The translations under genes and the position numbers were made by a program. The notes beneath the pieces were generated by a model. The model saw only the letters and a program-made list of their open reading frames with translations, did not search any database and was not told the DNA's origin. Shown here in pieces: positions 26,625 to 35,151 of a DNA stretch of 64,000 bases (position 1 is its first letter; each line of letters starts with the position of its first letter). The stretch is from Mesonia maritima. GTDB lineage: Bacteria; Bacteroidota; Bacteroidia; Flavobacteriales; Flavobacteriaceae. Location of the stretch: assembly GCF_042433895.1 (NCBI RefSeq), contig NZ_JBHLUA010000012.1, positions 310,001 through 374,000 on the forward strand. The letters run 5' to 3'.

Positions 26625-27023
26625 TTACCGCTTCGCTCTCTCTTCGTTCGTGAATCTCGTAGACTCGATTTCGCGAAAGCGTACTTCTTTCTTTTCTTCG
26701 GCATATTTCTTTTCCAAAATGAGTGGTTTCTTTTTGGGTTCGTCCATCACAAAAAGGGATTGCAACATTGCGACCGTGGGCTTGGTTTGGGTCTTTTCTA
26801 CATCACGCATTATGGCAATTACAGCGTTGATTCTTTTCAAGAGCTTAGCCTCAATAGTACGTCCGGTTGGTCCTAATTTTTCCTTTGGGGAAATCTCGTT
26901 ATAGAGAAAGAAATCAAGGATGCTTTCCATCGCTTCGGTGTGCGTTTTAAAGTGCATTTTGGAAAATTCCTGAAACCGCTTGGCAGTTTTTCGTTTGAAC
27001 CTGATAGTGATGAATGAATCCAT
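26625..27023 (-). CDS. BfmA/BtgA-family mobilisation accessory protein
   Basis: A 132-residue protein with an N-terminal ribbon-helix-helix-like region (FITIRFKRKTAKRFQEFS, about 4-21) and a basic C-terminus. It resembles BfmA/BtgA mobilisation proteins, which bind oriT and help the relaxase. Directly upstream (27024-27260) are direct repeats and a hairpin that could form its target. Confidence 0.78.
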   Translation of the reverse strand: MDSFITIRFKRKTAKRFQEFSKMHFKTHTEAMESILDFFLYNEISPKEKLGPTGRTIEAKLLKRINAVIAIMRDVEKTQTKPTVAMLQSLFVMDEPKKKPLILEKKYAEEKKEVRFREIESTRFTNEERAKR

Positions 27024-27260
27024 TTCCTTTCGCTTTTTTAAAGATTTGACGTAAATCCATCCCTATTTACTGGTGTTCCAAGACCATTTGACGCAAATTG
27101 TTGGAATTTTTAAATCCTGATTGATTTTAACTTATTAAAAATCAATAGATTAAAACGAAAATAGAATATGTAACGTGGTGCAGCCCGTTACCCTCTTGCT
27201 ATTCCTTTTCGTCACGCGCAAGCGTGACAAAAATCCATACAATTCGGCAAAAAAGCCGAT
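27024..27260. other. Candidate oriT region
   Basis: This gene-free stretch lies just ahead of the mobilisation genes. It holds two near-identical 13-mers ATTTGACG(T/C)AAAT at 27044-27056 and 27086-27098 (starts 42 bp apart) and a perfect 7-bp hairpin GTCACGC-GCAA-GCGTGAC at 27211-27228. Repeats plus a hairpin beside the relaxase-accessory gene fit an oriT, but the nick site was not identified. The rest of 27024-27468 shows nothing recognisable except the terminator near 27421. Confidence 0.5.
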
Positions 27261-27420
27261 TGCCATTTTCAGGGAAAATGAATTTCCGATATGTTATTTT
27301 TCGATGTGTAAGAGTATCGGCGAAAGTCGAAAATTGGATAACCTTACTTTAATTTGTAATGCTGCATTTCAGCGAAATAAAGATAGTGATTTTTTCTTGA
27401 TGTAGGTTTAATTACACACA

Positions 27421-27450
27421 AAAACACCTCTGAAAATTCAGAGGCGTTTA
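27421..27450 (-). terminator. Terminator after the small ICE gene at 27469
   Basis: CCTCTGAA (27427-27434) and TTCAGAGG (27437-27444) form a perfect stem with A-rich sequence on the left (read as U on the minus strand) after ACAC. Confidence 0.65.
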
Positions 27451-27468
27451 CCTTATTGTTTCAAAATT

Positions 27469-27666
27469 TCATATATTAAATACATAGGTGTAAGAATATA
27501 AATTCCGAAGTGCTTCTTCTTCAATCATCGTTTCAAAACAGCCATAATTTTCTTTAACGTATTTGCGGATGCTATCGCCAAATTTTCGTTTCACATCTTC
27601 TTTGGACGTTTCCAAAAGTCGGTTTTGAGCTTCCTCGCTCAAGTCTGTAAAATTAAGATATACCAT
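27469..27666 (-). CDS. Small conserved-type ICE protein, unknown function
   Basis: A 65-residue acidic-basic protein starting MVYLNFTDLSEEAQNRLLE, predicted all-helical. It lies 11 bp downstream of the 126-residue gene in the same direction and ends just before a terminator. No motif is recognised. Likely part of the ssb transcript region. Confidence 0.55.
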   Translation of the reverse strand: MVYLNFTDLSEEAQNRLLETSKEDVKRKFGDSIRKYVKENYGCFETMIEEEALRNLYSYTYVFNI

Positions 27667-27677
27667 AGCGATAGGTT

Positions 27678-28058
27678 TTAATATTCACTTGGTAGCATCA
27701 GCGTATCATTTACAAAAAACAACCGCAGTTCATCGAGTGGAAAATCGGTGGCACGATAGCCGTGTTTTTCCAAAATGGTATCGTTGCCATCACTGTAAAT
27801 TATCTCGGCTTCGTAACCCAAATAATCCTGTTTTTCTTCGGGCAATCTTTTAAAATCGATTGTGATAAATTCGCTTCGGTTCATCAGACTTTTAGCAATT
27901 ACCGAAGCATCCGTTATGAGCCAAAAACATTCGGCAACTTCTGATAAATATTTCAAACCGTCAGTAAATCGTGTTTTCAATAGCGGGATTTGATAGAACA
28001 TTTCTGTTCCATTAAAATATTGCAACCGCTCTTTAATTTCGTTAACTTGTGCTTTCAT
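27678..28058 (-). CDS. ICE protein, DUF6876-like
   Basis: A 126-residue protein. The segment FTDGLKYLSEVAECFWLITDA (split here: FTDGLKYLSEV and CFWLITDASV, about 31-52) is the pattern of the DUF6876 proteins common in Bacteroidota ICEs. Function unknown. Possibly co-transcribed with the gene at 27469. Confidence 0.6.
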   Translation of the reverse strand: MKAQVNEIKERLQYFNGTEMFYQIPLLKTRFTDGLKYLSEVAECFWLITDASVIAKSLMNRSEFITIDFKRLPEEKQDYLGYEAEIIYSDGNDTILEKHGYRATDFPLDELRLFFVNDTLMLPSEY

Positions 28059-28088
28059 TGTTTAAAATTTTTAAGATTTGAATAATGA

Positions 28089-28124
28089 AAAGAGGGCGCA
28101 TCTTTTGACGGTTACGCCCTCTTT
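28089..28124 (-). terminator. Intrinsic terminator downstream of ssb
   Basis: AAAGAGGGCG (28089-28098) and CGCCCTCTTT (28115-28124) form a perfect 10-bp stem with a 16-base loop, 10 bp after the ssb stop. Confidence 0.7.
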
Positions 28125-28133
28125 ATTTTTGAA

Positions 28134-28478
28134 TTACTTGTCGCTTTTGTTTCCAAGCAAAAGGATTTCATCGGCTACGACTTCGGTAACATAGCGTTGG
28201 TTTCCATCGTCCGTGGTGTAGGTTCGGGTCTTTAGTTTTCCCGTGATTCCTACTTCCTTGCCTTTTTCAACATATTTCTCAACGATTTCAGCGGTCTTGC
28301 CCCAAGCCACAACGGTATGCCAGTTGGTGTCGGTTTGCTTTTCGCCTTTGCTGTCTTTGTAGTACTCGTTTGTAGCGAGTGAGAAGCGGGCTACTTTCTT
28401 ACCGCTTTCAAGGTTCGTAATGGTTGGCTCTTGTCCAACGTTTCCAATCAACTGTACGTGATTTCTAATAGTACTCAT
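28134..28478 (-). CDS. ssb: Single-stranded DNA-binding protein
   Basis: A 114-residue OB-fold protein: NHVQLIGNVGQEP (about 6-18), ARFSLATNEYYKD, NWHTVVAWGKTAEIVEKYVEKGKEVGITGKL-type segment (about 51-81), then a short tail ending LLLGNKSDK. It lacks the long acidic C-terminal tail (DDDIPF) of housekeeping SSB, as is usual for ICE copies. It probably coats the transferred strand. A terminator follows. Confidence 0.88.
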   Translation of the reverse strand: MSTIRNHVQLIGNVGQEPTITNLESGKKVARFSLATNEYYKDSKGEKQTDTNWHTVVAWGKTAEIVEKYVEKGKEVGITGKLKTRTYTTDDGNQRYVTEVVADEILLLGNKSDK

Positions 28479-28499
28479 AACTAAATGGTTTTAAATGCC

Positions 28500-29210
28500 T
28501 TTTACAGGCTTGATTAATATTTCCCTTTTCAATTCAGATTAAATTTTAAGGGGTGTTTGTTCTTTTCTTTCGTGCATCGCACAATGGATAGAGTGGGTTT
28601 TGTCAAGACTTTTAGGGAATAAATCAGGTGTGTTTGCGACGTAGTAAATTCCTCGGAATTTCAAGGAAGTAGAAACCTTATTTTTCACTAAAACTTTGTA
28701 CAGTCTTGACAAGTTCCATAAGGGCATTAGCAATTCTTTTAAATCCGGTTACGATTTGAGCGTACCGACAGTTAAGCGAAATGAGTGGCTGGGTTTAACC
28801 CACCTGACCGGACGGGCAGGTGTAGAATTGGTTATGGCGTGCCTGTTTTTCGACGCCCCGAAAAACAACACAGGCTTTATCCATTATAAACCCCTTAAAA
28901 TGTGTAAGACAGCGGTTTGGTTTTTAGGGATTTTCGAGTGAGGGATCAAGAAGACCGCGCCGAAAATCCTGTTAAGAAAATTGAAGTGATGGCTTTCCGA
29001 TGAAAAGCGGACTTCGTACCCTATTTCGGATTGGGAATGCAACGTCCCTTCCCGGTGCAGCGGGCAGGGTTAGCGGAATGGAAAGTAGAAATCGGGTGCG
29101 GTGTCCAAGATTTTTGTAGGGAAGCTCTTTTCCCGAAATGAAGTGGTTGCCTGCCTTTTTCAGCAGGTAGGCGTGGAATGTAGGGGAATGTGCTGAATGG
29201 GATACAGATG
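28500..29210. other. Gene-free, GC-richer, hairpin-rich block
   Basis: No credible protein gene is seen in about 700 bp. Several perfect inverted repeats occur: TTGTCAAGACT (28600-28610) with AGTCTTGACAA (28702-28712); CACCTG/CAGGTG (28801-28822); TGTTTTTCG/CGAAAAACA (28844-28867); GGATTTTCG (28928-28936) with CGAAAATCC (28961-28969); CCTGC/GCAGG (29150-29167). It is visibly richer in G and C than its neighbours. It may be a single-strand origin, a leading-region promoter or a structured RNA. Confidence 0.5.
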
Positions 29211-29212
29211 TT

Positions 29213-30952
29213 TTACTCTGGAAAAAGTAGTGCTGCTCTATCCAATAATTCTTTTGGTGTTCTGGTGAGCTTTGCTGTTTCGACCTTGTTATCTAAAAAG
29301 AATGAAAAAGGTTTGTATGATGATTTTAGCATAGCAATTCCCTCTTCTTCAGATTGTGGTTTTGGTTTGGCTTTCGACAATTCAAACCTTAGATAATCTT
29401 CTTGGTATTCCATTAGTACATCCCATAATTTTATTTTTTTGGATTGAAGAGCTTCTTTATTGAACATTAAGGTATCAATATCTATAATGACCAAATCTTG
29501 AACTCTGGAAATATCCAGGCCACTTTCCTCCAACTTAGTAAGCTCATCCTTGAACCAACTATTAACTATACTGTTTGTGCCCGCTGTATTGAACATTCTG
29601 TAATGCACGACCAATACAGGTCTGATAATTCCTTTTTTTAATGGAAACTTCGGGTCATAGGTTGCTTCACCTTTAAGTAGAGTTTCAATATTTGCTGTAA
29701 GCTGTCTAACAGCTTTTGGTTTGCCCTTTTCGTTTTCAAATAACTTTAATCTGAATTCTTCTTCAAGCACAGTATAATCTGGACTTGTTTTTGATTCTTT
29801 CGATATCAAAATATCCTTAGATTCAAATAGCATTGCTCGTTTTCCGTTTCTGATATAGTAGTCAGGCGCACCATCCATCAACTCGTCAAGCTCTTTTCCT
29901 GATTTTTGAACGTATCGATTTCCAAAAATTTCACTCAGCAAGGTATCGAGAGCGTATTGCTCGCTATATTCATAAGTTTTAAGTCCGTATAGCCCTTTTA
30001 CCCTTTGTTCATCCGGAAGTTCATCATTGATTAGTTTTAATCGAAAATACAGGCCATTATAAATCATCTCGATTACAAAAAGTGGTGAAATAATACGATA
30101 TTTCAAGTCCTCTACTTTGTAAAGCGGTTTACTCCTCAAAGTCACGAAATCAAGTTCTTCTGCTATCTCTTCTGACGACAAAATGTGTTTATCTATAAAA
30201 TCTTCGTGGGCTGGGTCTTCAAGATGGATTTCTGTATGGGCCTCTTTATCTTTCATTAAAACCGAATAAGTTATACCGAGAAGACGTCGCAAGTATTCAT
30301 TATAATTTTCAACACCATAGTGTTCGTAAAAGGCTATTAGTAAAGGTTTACATCGCTCAATACCAGAAAGAAATTCAAAATAGGATAAGGCACGTAAGAA
30401 CTGACACGTAAACACCTTGTCAGTTCTGTAATTTATAAAATCAAAATTATGAAATTGCAACATAAGCAAAGCCTGTGCAGGTGTAAATTTTATACCAGAT
30501 TTTTCATCGGCCTCACTTTGCGCAATACCTCTATCGGTAAATGCAACTTGGTTGAGATGTAGGTACGCTTTAAACATATCGCGTTCCATTTCCTCGTTGG
30601 TTTTTTCTGTTTCAATATCTTCGGAAACATTATCAAAAACATATTCAAAAAACAAAAGACTACTGCCAACGTATGGAATTTCATAATCACCTATATCGTA
30701 TTCTGCCTGTGCCACATAGTTCACTAAATTTTGATATGCGTCTTGAGCAAAATCTTGATTCCTCTGCGAAAAGAACATATTCATAAAAGCGACAACATTG
30801 CTGTACTTAGATTTTTCCGTATCAAAACCAAGAAAGTGAGACCCTGTTTTTAGCAAAGTCTCGCGACTTATCCCACTCAGATATTCATCTAAAGATTTTC
30901 GCTCTTCCTCAGGGAAACAAGCTTCAAATGTAACGCCGAGTTTAATTTTCAT
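29213..30952 (-). CDS. Putative PD-(D/E)XK nuclease-like protein
   Basis: A 579-residue protein not matched to a named family. It has a plausible PD-(D/E)XK core: Glu341 in the preceding helix (LLSEIFGN), then APDYYIRNGKRAMLFESKD with P363-D364 and E377-S-K379. The N-terminal ~330 residues are helical. No TM segment or P-loop is seen. It lies alone between the structured block and the ParB-like gene, with its own apparent leader. This fits a single-gene anti-phage or restriction-type nuclease carried as ICE cargo; that use is inferred. Confidence 0.68.
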   Translation of the reverse strand: MKIKLGVTFEACFPEEERKSLDEYLSGISRETLLKTGSHFLGFDTEKSKYSNVVAFMNMFFSQRNQDFAQDAYQNLVNYVAQAEYDIGDYEIPYVGSSLLFFEYVFDNVSEDIETEKTNEEMERDMFKAYLHLNQVAFTDRGIAQSEADEKSGIKFTPAQALLMLQFHNFDFINYRTDKVFTCQFLRALSYFEFLSGIERCKPLLIAFYEHYGVENYNEYLRRLLGITYSVLMKDKEAHTEIHLEDPAHEDFIDKHILSSEEIAEELDFVTLRSKPLYKVEDLKYRIISPLFVIEMIYNGLYFRLKLINDELPDEQRVKGLYGLKTYEYSEQYALDTLLSEIFGNRYVQKSGKELDELMDGAPDYYIRNGKRAMLFESKDILISKESKTSPDYTVLEEEFRLKLFENEKGKPKAVRQLTANIETLLKGEATYDPKFPLKKGIIRPVLVVHYRMFNTAGTNSIVNSWFKDELTKLEESGLDISRVQDLVIIDIDTLMFNKEALQSKKIKLWDVLMEYQEDYLRFELSKAKPKPQSEEEGIAMLKSSYKPFSFFLDNKVETAKLTRTPKELLDRAALLFPE

Positions 30953-31063
30953 ATTTTCATTAATTTAATAACATAGTTAATATAACATTAATAAATAGAA
31001 CAGGTGAGTTATGAAAAGAAAAAGGGCCAGCACGAATGCCGACCCTTCTTCAAACAACAAAAG

Positions 31064-32851
31064 CTAATCGTTGAGTTCCTGAATTTTCTTTTCAAGAACT
31101 GTGATACGCTCTTTCAAACGTACTTCACGTTTGTCTCTCTTTTCAGCATATTCCTTCTCAATATCGGCAATCTTGGATTTGTAATATCCTTGCATTGCAT
31201 TGTAGAATGAAATATTCGTCAAATTATTGACGTGATTGCTTTCGCCAAAATGCACTTGTTTTGTAAGCATATAGCGTATCAGCTTGTGAAAGATTTCCTT
31301 TTTGAAATTCTTCTTGAAATTCTCGACCATTTTAACTTTGGTCATCTTGGACGTGTTGCCCAAGAACTTTGAGAAATACTTTTGTTGGCTCATATAGTCC
31401 ACATTATTTTCAAAGAGCGATATCGAGAATGCCACCATTTCATCTGTCGAAAGTGTCTTCTTCGAATTGATGTATTCGGTCTCTCGTATCATTTCAACAA
31501 CTTCTTCAAATTGCTTGTTGTTCTCGATGTGCTTCTTGCGGATTTCCCTTTCGTTGATTTTCACGATTTGTTCTTCGGGTGTACAATCTGCCATTTTTCT
31601 GTTGGCCAATGGTTCTGAATACTCGCTCGATTTATCTTTTGATTTCTCGATTATCTTGACAAACACTTCCTTGTTTTGGTAGGTTTCAGGATGGAATACG
31701 ATACCTTTTACAAATCCGTTGTCAGTTGCCGAATTGTAATTTTTCAATTCTTCTTCGTAGTTCTCAATGGCTTCCTTAAGCTCAGCTTTTAGTTCATCTT
31801 CGGAATAATCGTAATGTTGGTACTCTTTTTTGATGGCTTCGATTGTGGGCTCAAATGGATTTTCAATGATTTCAACATCATCCAGCAAATAGACCTTCAA
31901 ACCGTTCTTTTCCAACTGTGAAATAATGAGCTGGTTGTTTTCGTCATCTGCCCAGTACTGTCGTATTTCAGGAATCAATAGGATATTTTCTTTCTTGGAT
32001 TTTTCAATCAAGTTCAAGAACGATTTGTTTTTCTTCGTTTCAAAACAAGCTGATTTTGTGCAGACCATTTTACCCTCGCCGAACAGATTTCCTTGATTGG
32101 TGGCATTAGACGGACATTCTACACAAGACCCAGCTTTCGGCACTAACTTCTTATCCGCTACATCGAAAGATGCTTTTTCCAAGTCATAGGTCTGATCCTT
32201 AATCATCCTGTTTATTTGGTGGGCATTAAAGTCTTCGCCCATCGTTTCCAACATCATCTGTTGTTCTTCTGGTGCAAAAAGTGCGACACCAACACCTAAC
32301 GAAATCGTCATTTCGCCATTGCGAACAAAGTGTTTGAAACCCTCTATCAAACCTGCCAATTTTAGGCGTTGTCTGATAAAGTTATCCGTTCTACCTAATC
32401 GTTTGGCAATTTCTGTTGGCGCATATTTTTCGCTTAGATAGGCAATTGCCTCAGCTTCCTCGGTTGGTTCTACATCCTGTCGTTGTAGGTTCTCGATGAT
32501 TTGAAATTCAAGGACATCATTGTTCTCATAAGTCCTAACGATACAGGGGATAGTCGTTTTTCCGGCCAGCTTGCTTGCACGATATCGGCGTTCGCCCATC
32601 ACTATGATGTAATGGCCATTTAATTGCCTTACTGTGATTGGCTGTATTACACCGTGATTTTCGATACTCTCAGAAAGTTGCTGTAATGCATCTTTGTTGA
32701 AAGTCTTTCTTGGTTGTTCTGGGTCAGGCTTGATGTTGCCTAATGGTAAGTTCTGAATTTGAAGTACGGATGATTTCTTTCCGTTTACTTCTTTCTTGGC
32801 GGTAGATTTAGCTCTACTGCCCTTCTTTGTGGCACTCGCTTTTGTTGTCAT
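31064..32851 (-). CDS. ParB/RepB/Spo0J-like protein
   Basis: Start chosen at the ATG at 32851 (MTTKASATKK); a longer TTG start at 32860 is less likely. The protein has a ParB N-terminal domain (NIKPDPEQPRKTF, then YIIVMGERRYRASKLAGKT, about 41-103), an HTH with TEIAKRLGRTDNFIRQRLKLAG (about 151-172), a cysteine cluster (SCVECPSN and CTKSACFE, about 245-280) and a coiled-coil C-terminus. Such ParB-like proteins are common on Bacteroidota ICEs, where they may take part in partition or regulation. Sequence at the end forms an imperfect hairpin near 31028-31049. Confidence 0.82.
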   Translation of the reverse strand: MTTKASATKKGSRAKSTAKKEVNGKKSSVLQIQNLPLGNIKPDPEQPRKTFNKDALQQLSESIENHGVIQPITVRQLNGHYIIVMGERRYRASKLAGKTTIPCIVRTYENNDVLEFQIIENLQRQDVEPTEEAEAIAYLSEKYAPTEIAKRLGRTDNFIRQRLKLAGLIEGFKHFVRNGEMTISLGVGVALFAPEEQQMMLETMGEDFNAHQINRMIKDQTYDLEKASFDVADKKLVPKAGSCVECPSNATNQGNLFGEGKMVCTKSACFETKKNKSFLNLIEKSKKENILLIPEIRQYWADDENNQLIISQLEKNGLKVYLLDDVEIIENPFEPTIEAIKKEYQHYDYSEDELKAELKEAIENYEEELKNYNSATDNGFVKGIVFHPETYQNKEVFVKIIEKSKDKSSEYSEPLANRKMADCTPEEQIVKINEREIRKKHIENNKQFEEVVEMIRETEYINSKKTLSTDEMVAFSISLFENNVDYMSQQKYFSKFLGNTSKMTKVKMVENFKKNFKKEIFHKLIRYMLTKQVHFGESNHVNNLTNISFYNAMQGYYKSKIADIEKEYAEKRDKREVRLKERITVLEKKIQELND

Positions 32852-33151
32852 AATACTCAAATTTTTGATTAAACAATATTTGAGCAGAAACCAAACGGAA
32901 GATAAAATCTTGGCTCAAAAGGAAACGGAATAAATGAGTAGTCGAAGAAGCGTTGGCTTTATGCCGTAGTCTTTTGATGGAAGTATTTTACGAGTTTACC
33001 TTGCGGGTATATTGTATGATAATAAACTCCCCTTACGAAGAAGTAAGGTCGTGATTAGATAAATTTTATTATTTTGATTGTAAATTCATAGGATTTAAAA
33101 ACAAATAGAAGAATTTAACATCAATAAAAATGTTGACTTCAAAATAGCAAG

Positions 33152-33173
33152 ATGTTGTACCTATGTTGTACCA
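33152..33173. repeat. Tandem 11-bp repeat near the ICE right end
   Basis: ATGTTGTACC followed by T (33152-33162) is repeated as ATGTTGTACC plus A (33163-33173). It lies between the hairpin-containing ICE end (33031-33048: CCTTAC/GTAAGG) and the tRNA-Leu terminator. It may be an arm-type integrase site, but no recombinase is visible to test this. Confidence 0.4.
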
Positions 33174-33179
33174 AGTCAT

Positions 33180-33212
33180 AAAAAAAGCCGAGATTTTCAT
33201 CTCAGCTTTTTT
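33180..33212 (-). terminator. Terminator of tRNA-Leu
   Basis: AAAAAGC-C-GAGAT and ATCTC-A-GCTTTTT pair with one mismatch around a TTTC loop, directly 3' of the tRNA on the minus strand. Confidence 0.8.
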
Positions 33213-33214
33213 AG

Positions 33215-33296
33215 TACCGAAGGAGGGACTCGAACCCTCACGCCTTATCAGCAATGGATTTTGAATCCATCGTGTCTACCATTCCACCACTTCGGC
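33215..33296 (-). tRNA. tRNA-Leu(CAA)
   Basis: On the minus strand the acceptor GCCGAAG pairs with CTTCGGT (one G-U), the anticodon arm is ATGGA-TTCAAAA-TCCAT with anticodon CAA, a class II variable arm follows, and the T-arm reads GAGGG-TTCGAGT-CCCTC. The discriminator is A and CCA is not encoded. The gene is 82 bp and is followed by a terminator. The ICE appears to end at its 3' side. Confidence 0.92.
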
Positions 33297-33321
33297 CTTT
33301 AATTCTGCGCGATTTCAAATT

Positions 33322-33364
33322 TGGATTTTGAATCCAGCGCGTCTACCAGTTCCGCCACTCGAGC
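33322..33364 (-). pseudogene. Truncated tRNA-Leu(CAA), 5' half only
   Basis: On the minus strand the first ~43 bases of a second leucine tRNA are clear: acceptor GCTCGAG, GGCGGAACTGGTAGACGCG D-arm, and anticodon arm TGGATTCAAAATCCA with anticodon CAA. The variable arm, T-arm and acceptor 3' strand (which should end CTCGAGC-type) are missing. It lies 26 bp upstream of the intact tRNA-Leu. Confidence 0.8.
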
Positions 33365-33450
33365 AAATTTGGATTGCAAAATTATAAAATAATTTTACAT
33401 CTTTGCGGAAAAATAGTGAAAATATTACTTTTTAGCTTCAAATAAATTCC

Positions 33451-33458
33451 TAAATTTG
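33451..33458 (+). promoter_or_regulatory. Candidate -7 box for prs
   Basis: TAAATTTG matches TAnnTTTG and lies 52 bp ahead of the prs ATG; the -33 element is not clear. Confidence 0.45.
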
Positions 33459-33509
33459 CAGCTTGTTAAAAGAGGCATATAAAATAATTTTTTAGAAGCG
33501 TATCTTATT

Positions 33510-34451
33510 ATGGTTAAAGGAATTACAGAAGCACAAATTTTTGCTTGTTCACAAAGTACAGAACTTGCGGAAAATATTGCAAAGGCTTACGGAATCCCAT
33601 TGGGAAATGTAATTACTTCAACCTATAGTGATGGTGAATTTCAACCTTCGTTTGAACAATCTATTCGTGGAGCACGTGTATTTTTAATTGGTTCTACTCA
33701 TCCGGGAAGCGACCATTTAATGGAAATGCTACTCATGTTAGACGCTGCAAAAAGAGCTTCAGCAAGACACATTACAGCAGTAATGCCTTATTTTGGTTGG
33801 GCACGTCAAGATAGAAAAGATAAACCGCGTGTACCAATTGCTGCAAAATTAATAGCAAAAATGCTGGAAACTGCAGGAGCTACAAGAATTATCACCATGG
33901 ATTTACATGCCGATCAAATCCAAGGGTTTTTTGAACGCCCGGTAGATCATTTATTTGCTTCCACAATATTTTTACCACATTTAAAAGCTTTAGGTTTAGA
34001 TAATCTCACCATGGCATCACCCGATATGGGTGGTTCAAAAAGAGCCTATGCGTATTCTAAAGTCTTAGAGAGCGATGTAGTAATTTGTTATAAACAACGC
34101 GCTAAAGCCAATGTGATTTCTCATATGGAATTAATTGGTGATGTTAAAGGAAAGAACGTTATTTTAGTTGACGATATGGTGGATACCGCAGGTACGTTAA
34201 CCAGAGCAGCAGATGTAATGATGGAAAAAGGCGCAAAAAGTGTTCGCGCTATTTGTACGCACCCGGTATTATCAGGAAATGCATACGAAAAAATAGAAAA
34301 TTCTAAACTGCAACAATTAATCGTAACCGATTCTATTCCCTTAAAACAAGAATCGAAAAAAATAAAAGTCGTTTCGTGCGCAGAACTGTTCGCTGACGTA
34401 ATGAAAAGCGTGCACGAAAATAAATCAATCAGTTCAAAATTTTTAATGTAA
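33510..34451 (+). CDS. prs: Ribose-phosphate pyrophosphokinase (PRPP synthase)
   Basis: A 313-residue enzyme making PRPP from ribose 5-phosphate and ATP. Visible: SQSTELAENIAKAYG, YSDGEFQPSFEQSIRG, SARHITAVMPYFGWARQDRK (split in text of family: PYFGWARQDRK), the metal-binding DLHADQIQGFF (about 131-141) and the PRPP loop VILVDDMVDTAGTLT (about 212-226). Full length. Single-copy housekeeping gene; upstream tRNA reads divergently. A -7 box lies at 33451. Confidence 0.95.
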   Translation: MVKGITEAQIFACSQSTELAENIAKAYGIPLGNVITSTYSDGEFQPSFEQSIRGARVFLIGSTHPGSDHLMEMLLMLDAAKRASARHITAVMPYFGWARQDRKDKPRVPIAAKLIAKMLETAGATRIITMDLHADQIQGFFERPVDHLFASTIFLPHLKALGLDNLTMASPDMGGSKRAYAYSKVLESDVVICYKQRAKANVISHMELIGDVKGKNVILVDDMVDTAGTLTRAADVMMEKGAKSVRAICTHPVLSGNAYEKIENSKLQQLIVTDSIPLKQESKKIKVVSCAELFADVMKSVHENKSISSKFLM

Positions 34452-34480
34452 ACTATTTTATTAATTAATATTTTTTAGAA

Positions 34481-35131
34481 ATGAAGTCAATTACGATCAA
34501 AGGATCTAAAAGAGAAAGCGTAGGCAAGAAATCAACAAAAGCCTTACGTAATGCTGGAGAGGTTCCTTGCGTATTATACGGAGGAGAAAACCCATTGCAC
34601 TTTTCAGCACCAGAAGTGTCTTTCAACAGTCTTATCTACACACCAGATGTGCATACGGTAATTCTTGAATTAGAAGACGGAACAAAAGTGAACGCTGTCC
34701 TCCAAGACATTCAATTTCACCCGGTAACAGACGCTATTTTACACATGGATTTCTATGAATTCGATGATGATCAAGAAATCACCATGGAAATTCCTGTTCA
34801 CTCAGAAGGCGTGCCAAAAGGTGTTAAAAATGGTGGAGTTTTACGTTTCAACTTACGTCGTATGAAAGTAAGAGGTCTTGCAAACAAATTGCCAGATTAT
34901 ATTGTAGCAGACGTAACACCGCTTAAAATTGGTAACAAATTATATGTAACCGCTGTAAAAAGTGATGATTACAATATTTTACACCCAGATAACACGGTAA
35001 TTTGTCAAGTTAGAACATCGCGTAATATTGTTACTACCGATGATGAAGACGAAGATGAAGTAGATGCTGGAGATGTACCTGCAACAGAAGTTCATGACGA
35101 AGGAGCTGCGGCTGCTTCTAACGACGGATAG
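34481..35131 (+). CDS. rplY: 50S ribosomal protein L25/general stress protein Ctc
   Basis: A 216-residue protein with the L25 5S rRNA-binding domain (about 1-95: KGSKRESVGKKSTKALRNAGEVPCVLYGG) and the TL5/CTC C-terminal beta domain (about 96-185), then an acidic tail rich in D, E and A. It binds 5S rRNA. The usual partner pth follows after a terminator at 35152-35183. Confidence 0.95.
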   Translation: MKSITIKGSKRESVGKKSTKALRNAGEVPCVLYGGENPLHFSAPEVSFNSLIYTPDVHTVILELEDGTKVNAVLQDIQFHPVTDAILHMDFYEFDDDQEITMEIPVHSEGVPKGVKNGGVLRFNLRRMKVRGLANKLPDYIVADVTPLKIGNKLYVTAVKSDDYNILHPDNTVICQVRTSRNIVTTDDEDEDEVDAGDVPATEVHDEGAAAASNDG

Positions 35132-35151
35132 AATCATTTTATCTCTTATAT

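Larger units (their letters stand above)
1..33214. mobile_element. Integrative and conjugative element (left end outside window)
   Basis: Seen: a Bacteroidota-type tra operon (9305-16145, plus strand), coupling protein, relaxase and BfmA/BtgA protein (23971-27023, minus strand), ssb, a ParB-like protein, and a regulatory/ATPase block at 431-2117. Three cargo blocks interrupt this backbone: metal resistance at 2193-8326, hipBA and companions at 16942-23968, and a nuclease-like gene at 29213-30952. The right limit is placed at the 3' end of tRNA-Leu at 33215 because tRNA 3' ends are common ICE insertion sites; this limit is inferred. No integrase or excisionase pair is visible, so the left end and the recombinase should lie before base 1. 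To the right the DNA changes at once to housekeeping genes. Confidence 0.85.

Noticed and set aside
27175..27405. 76-residue frame in the probable oriT region
   Set aside because: Runs through the hairpin and repeats, without recognisable protein features.
28539..28941. Two overlapping small frames on opposite strands
   Set aside because: They cross inverted repeats and have no protein pattern; the stretch is better read as structured non-coding DNA.
33069..33254. 61-residue frame on the minus strand
   Set aside because: Its first part is a translation of the tRNA-Leu gene.
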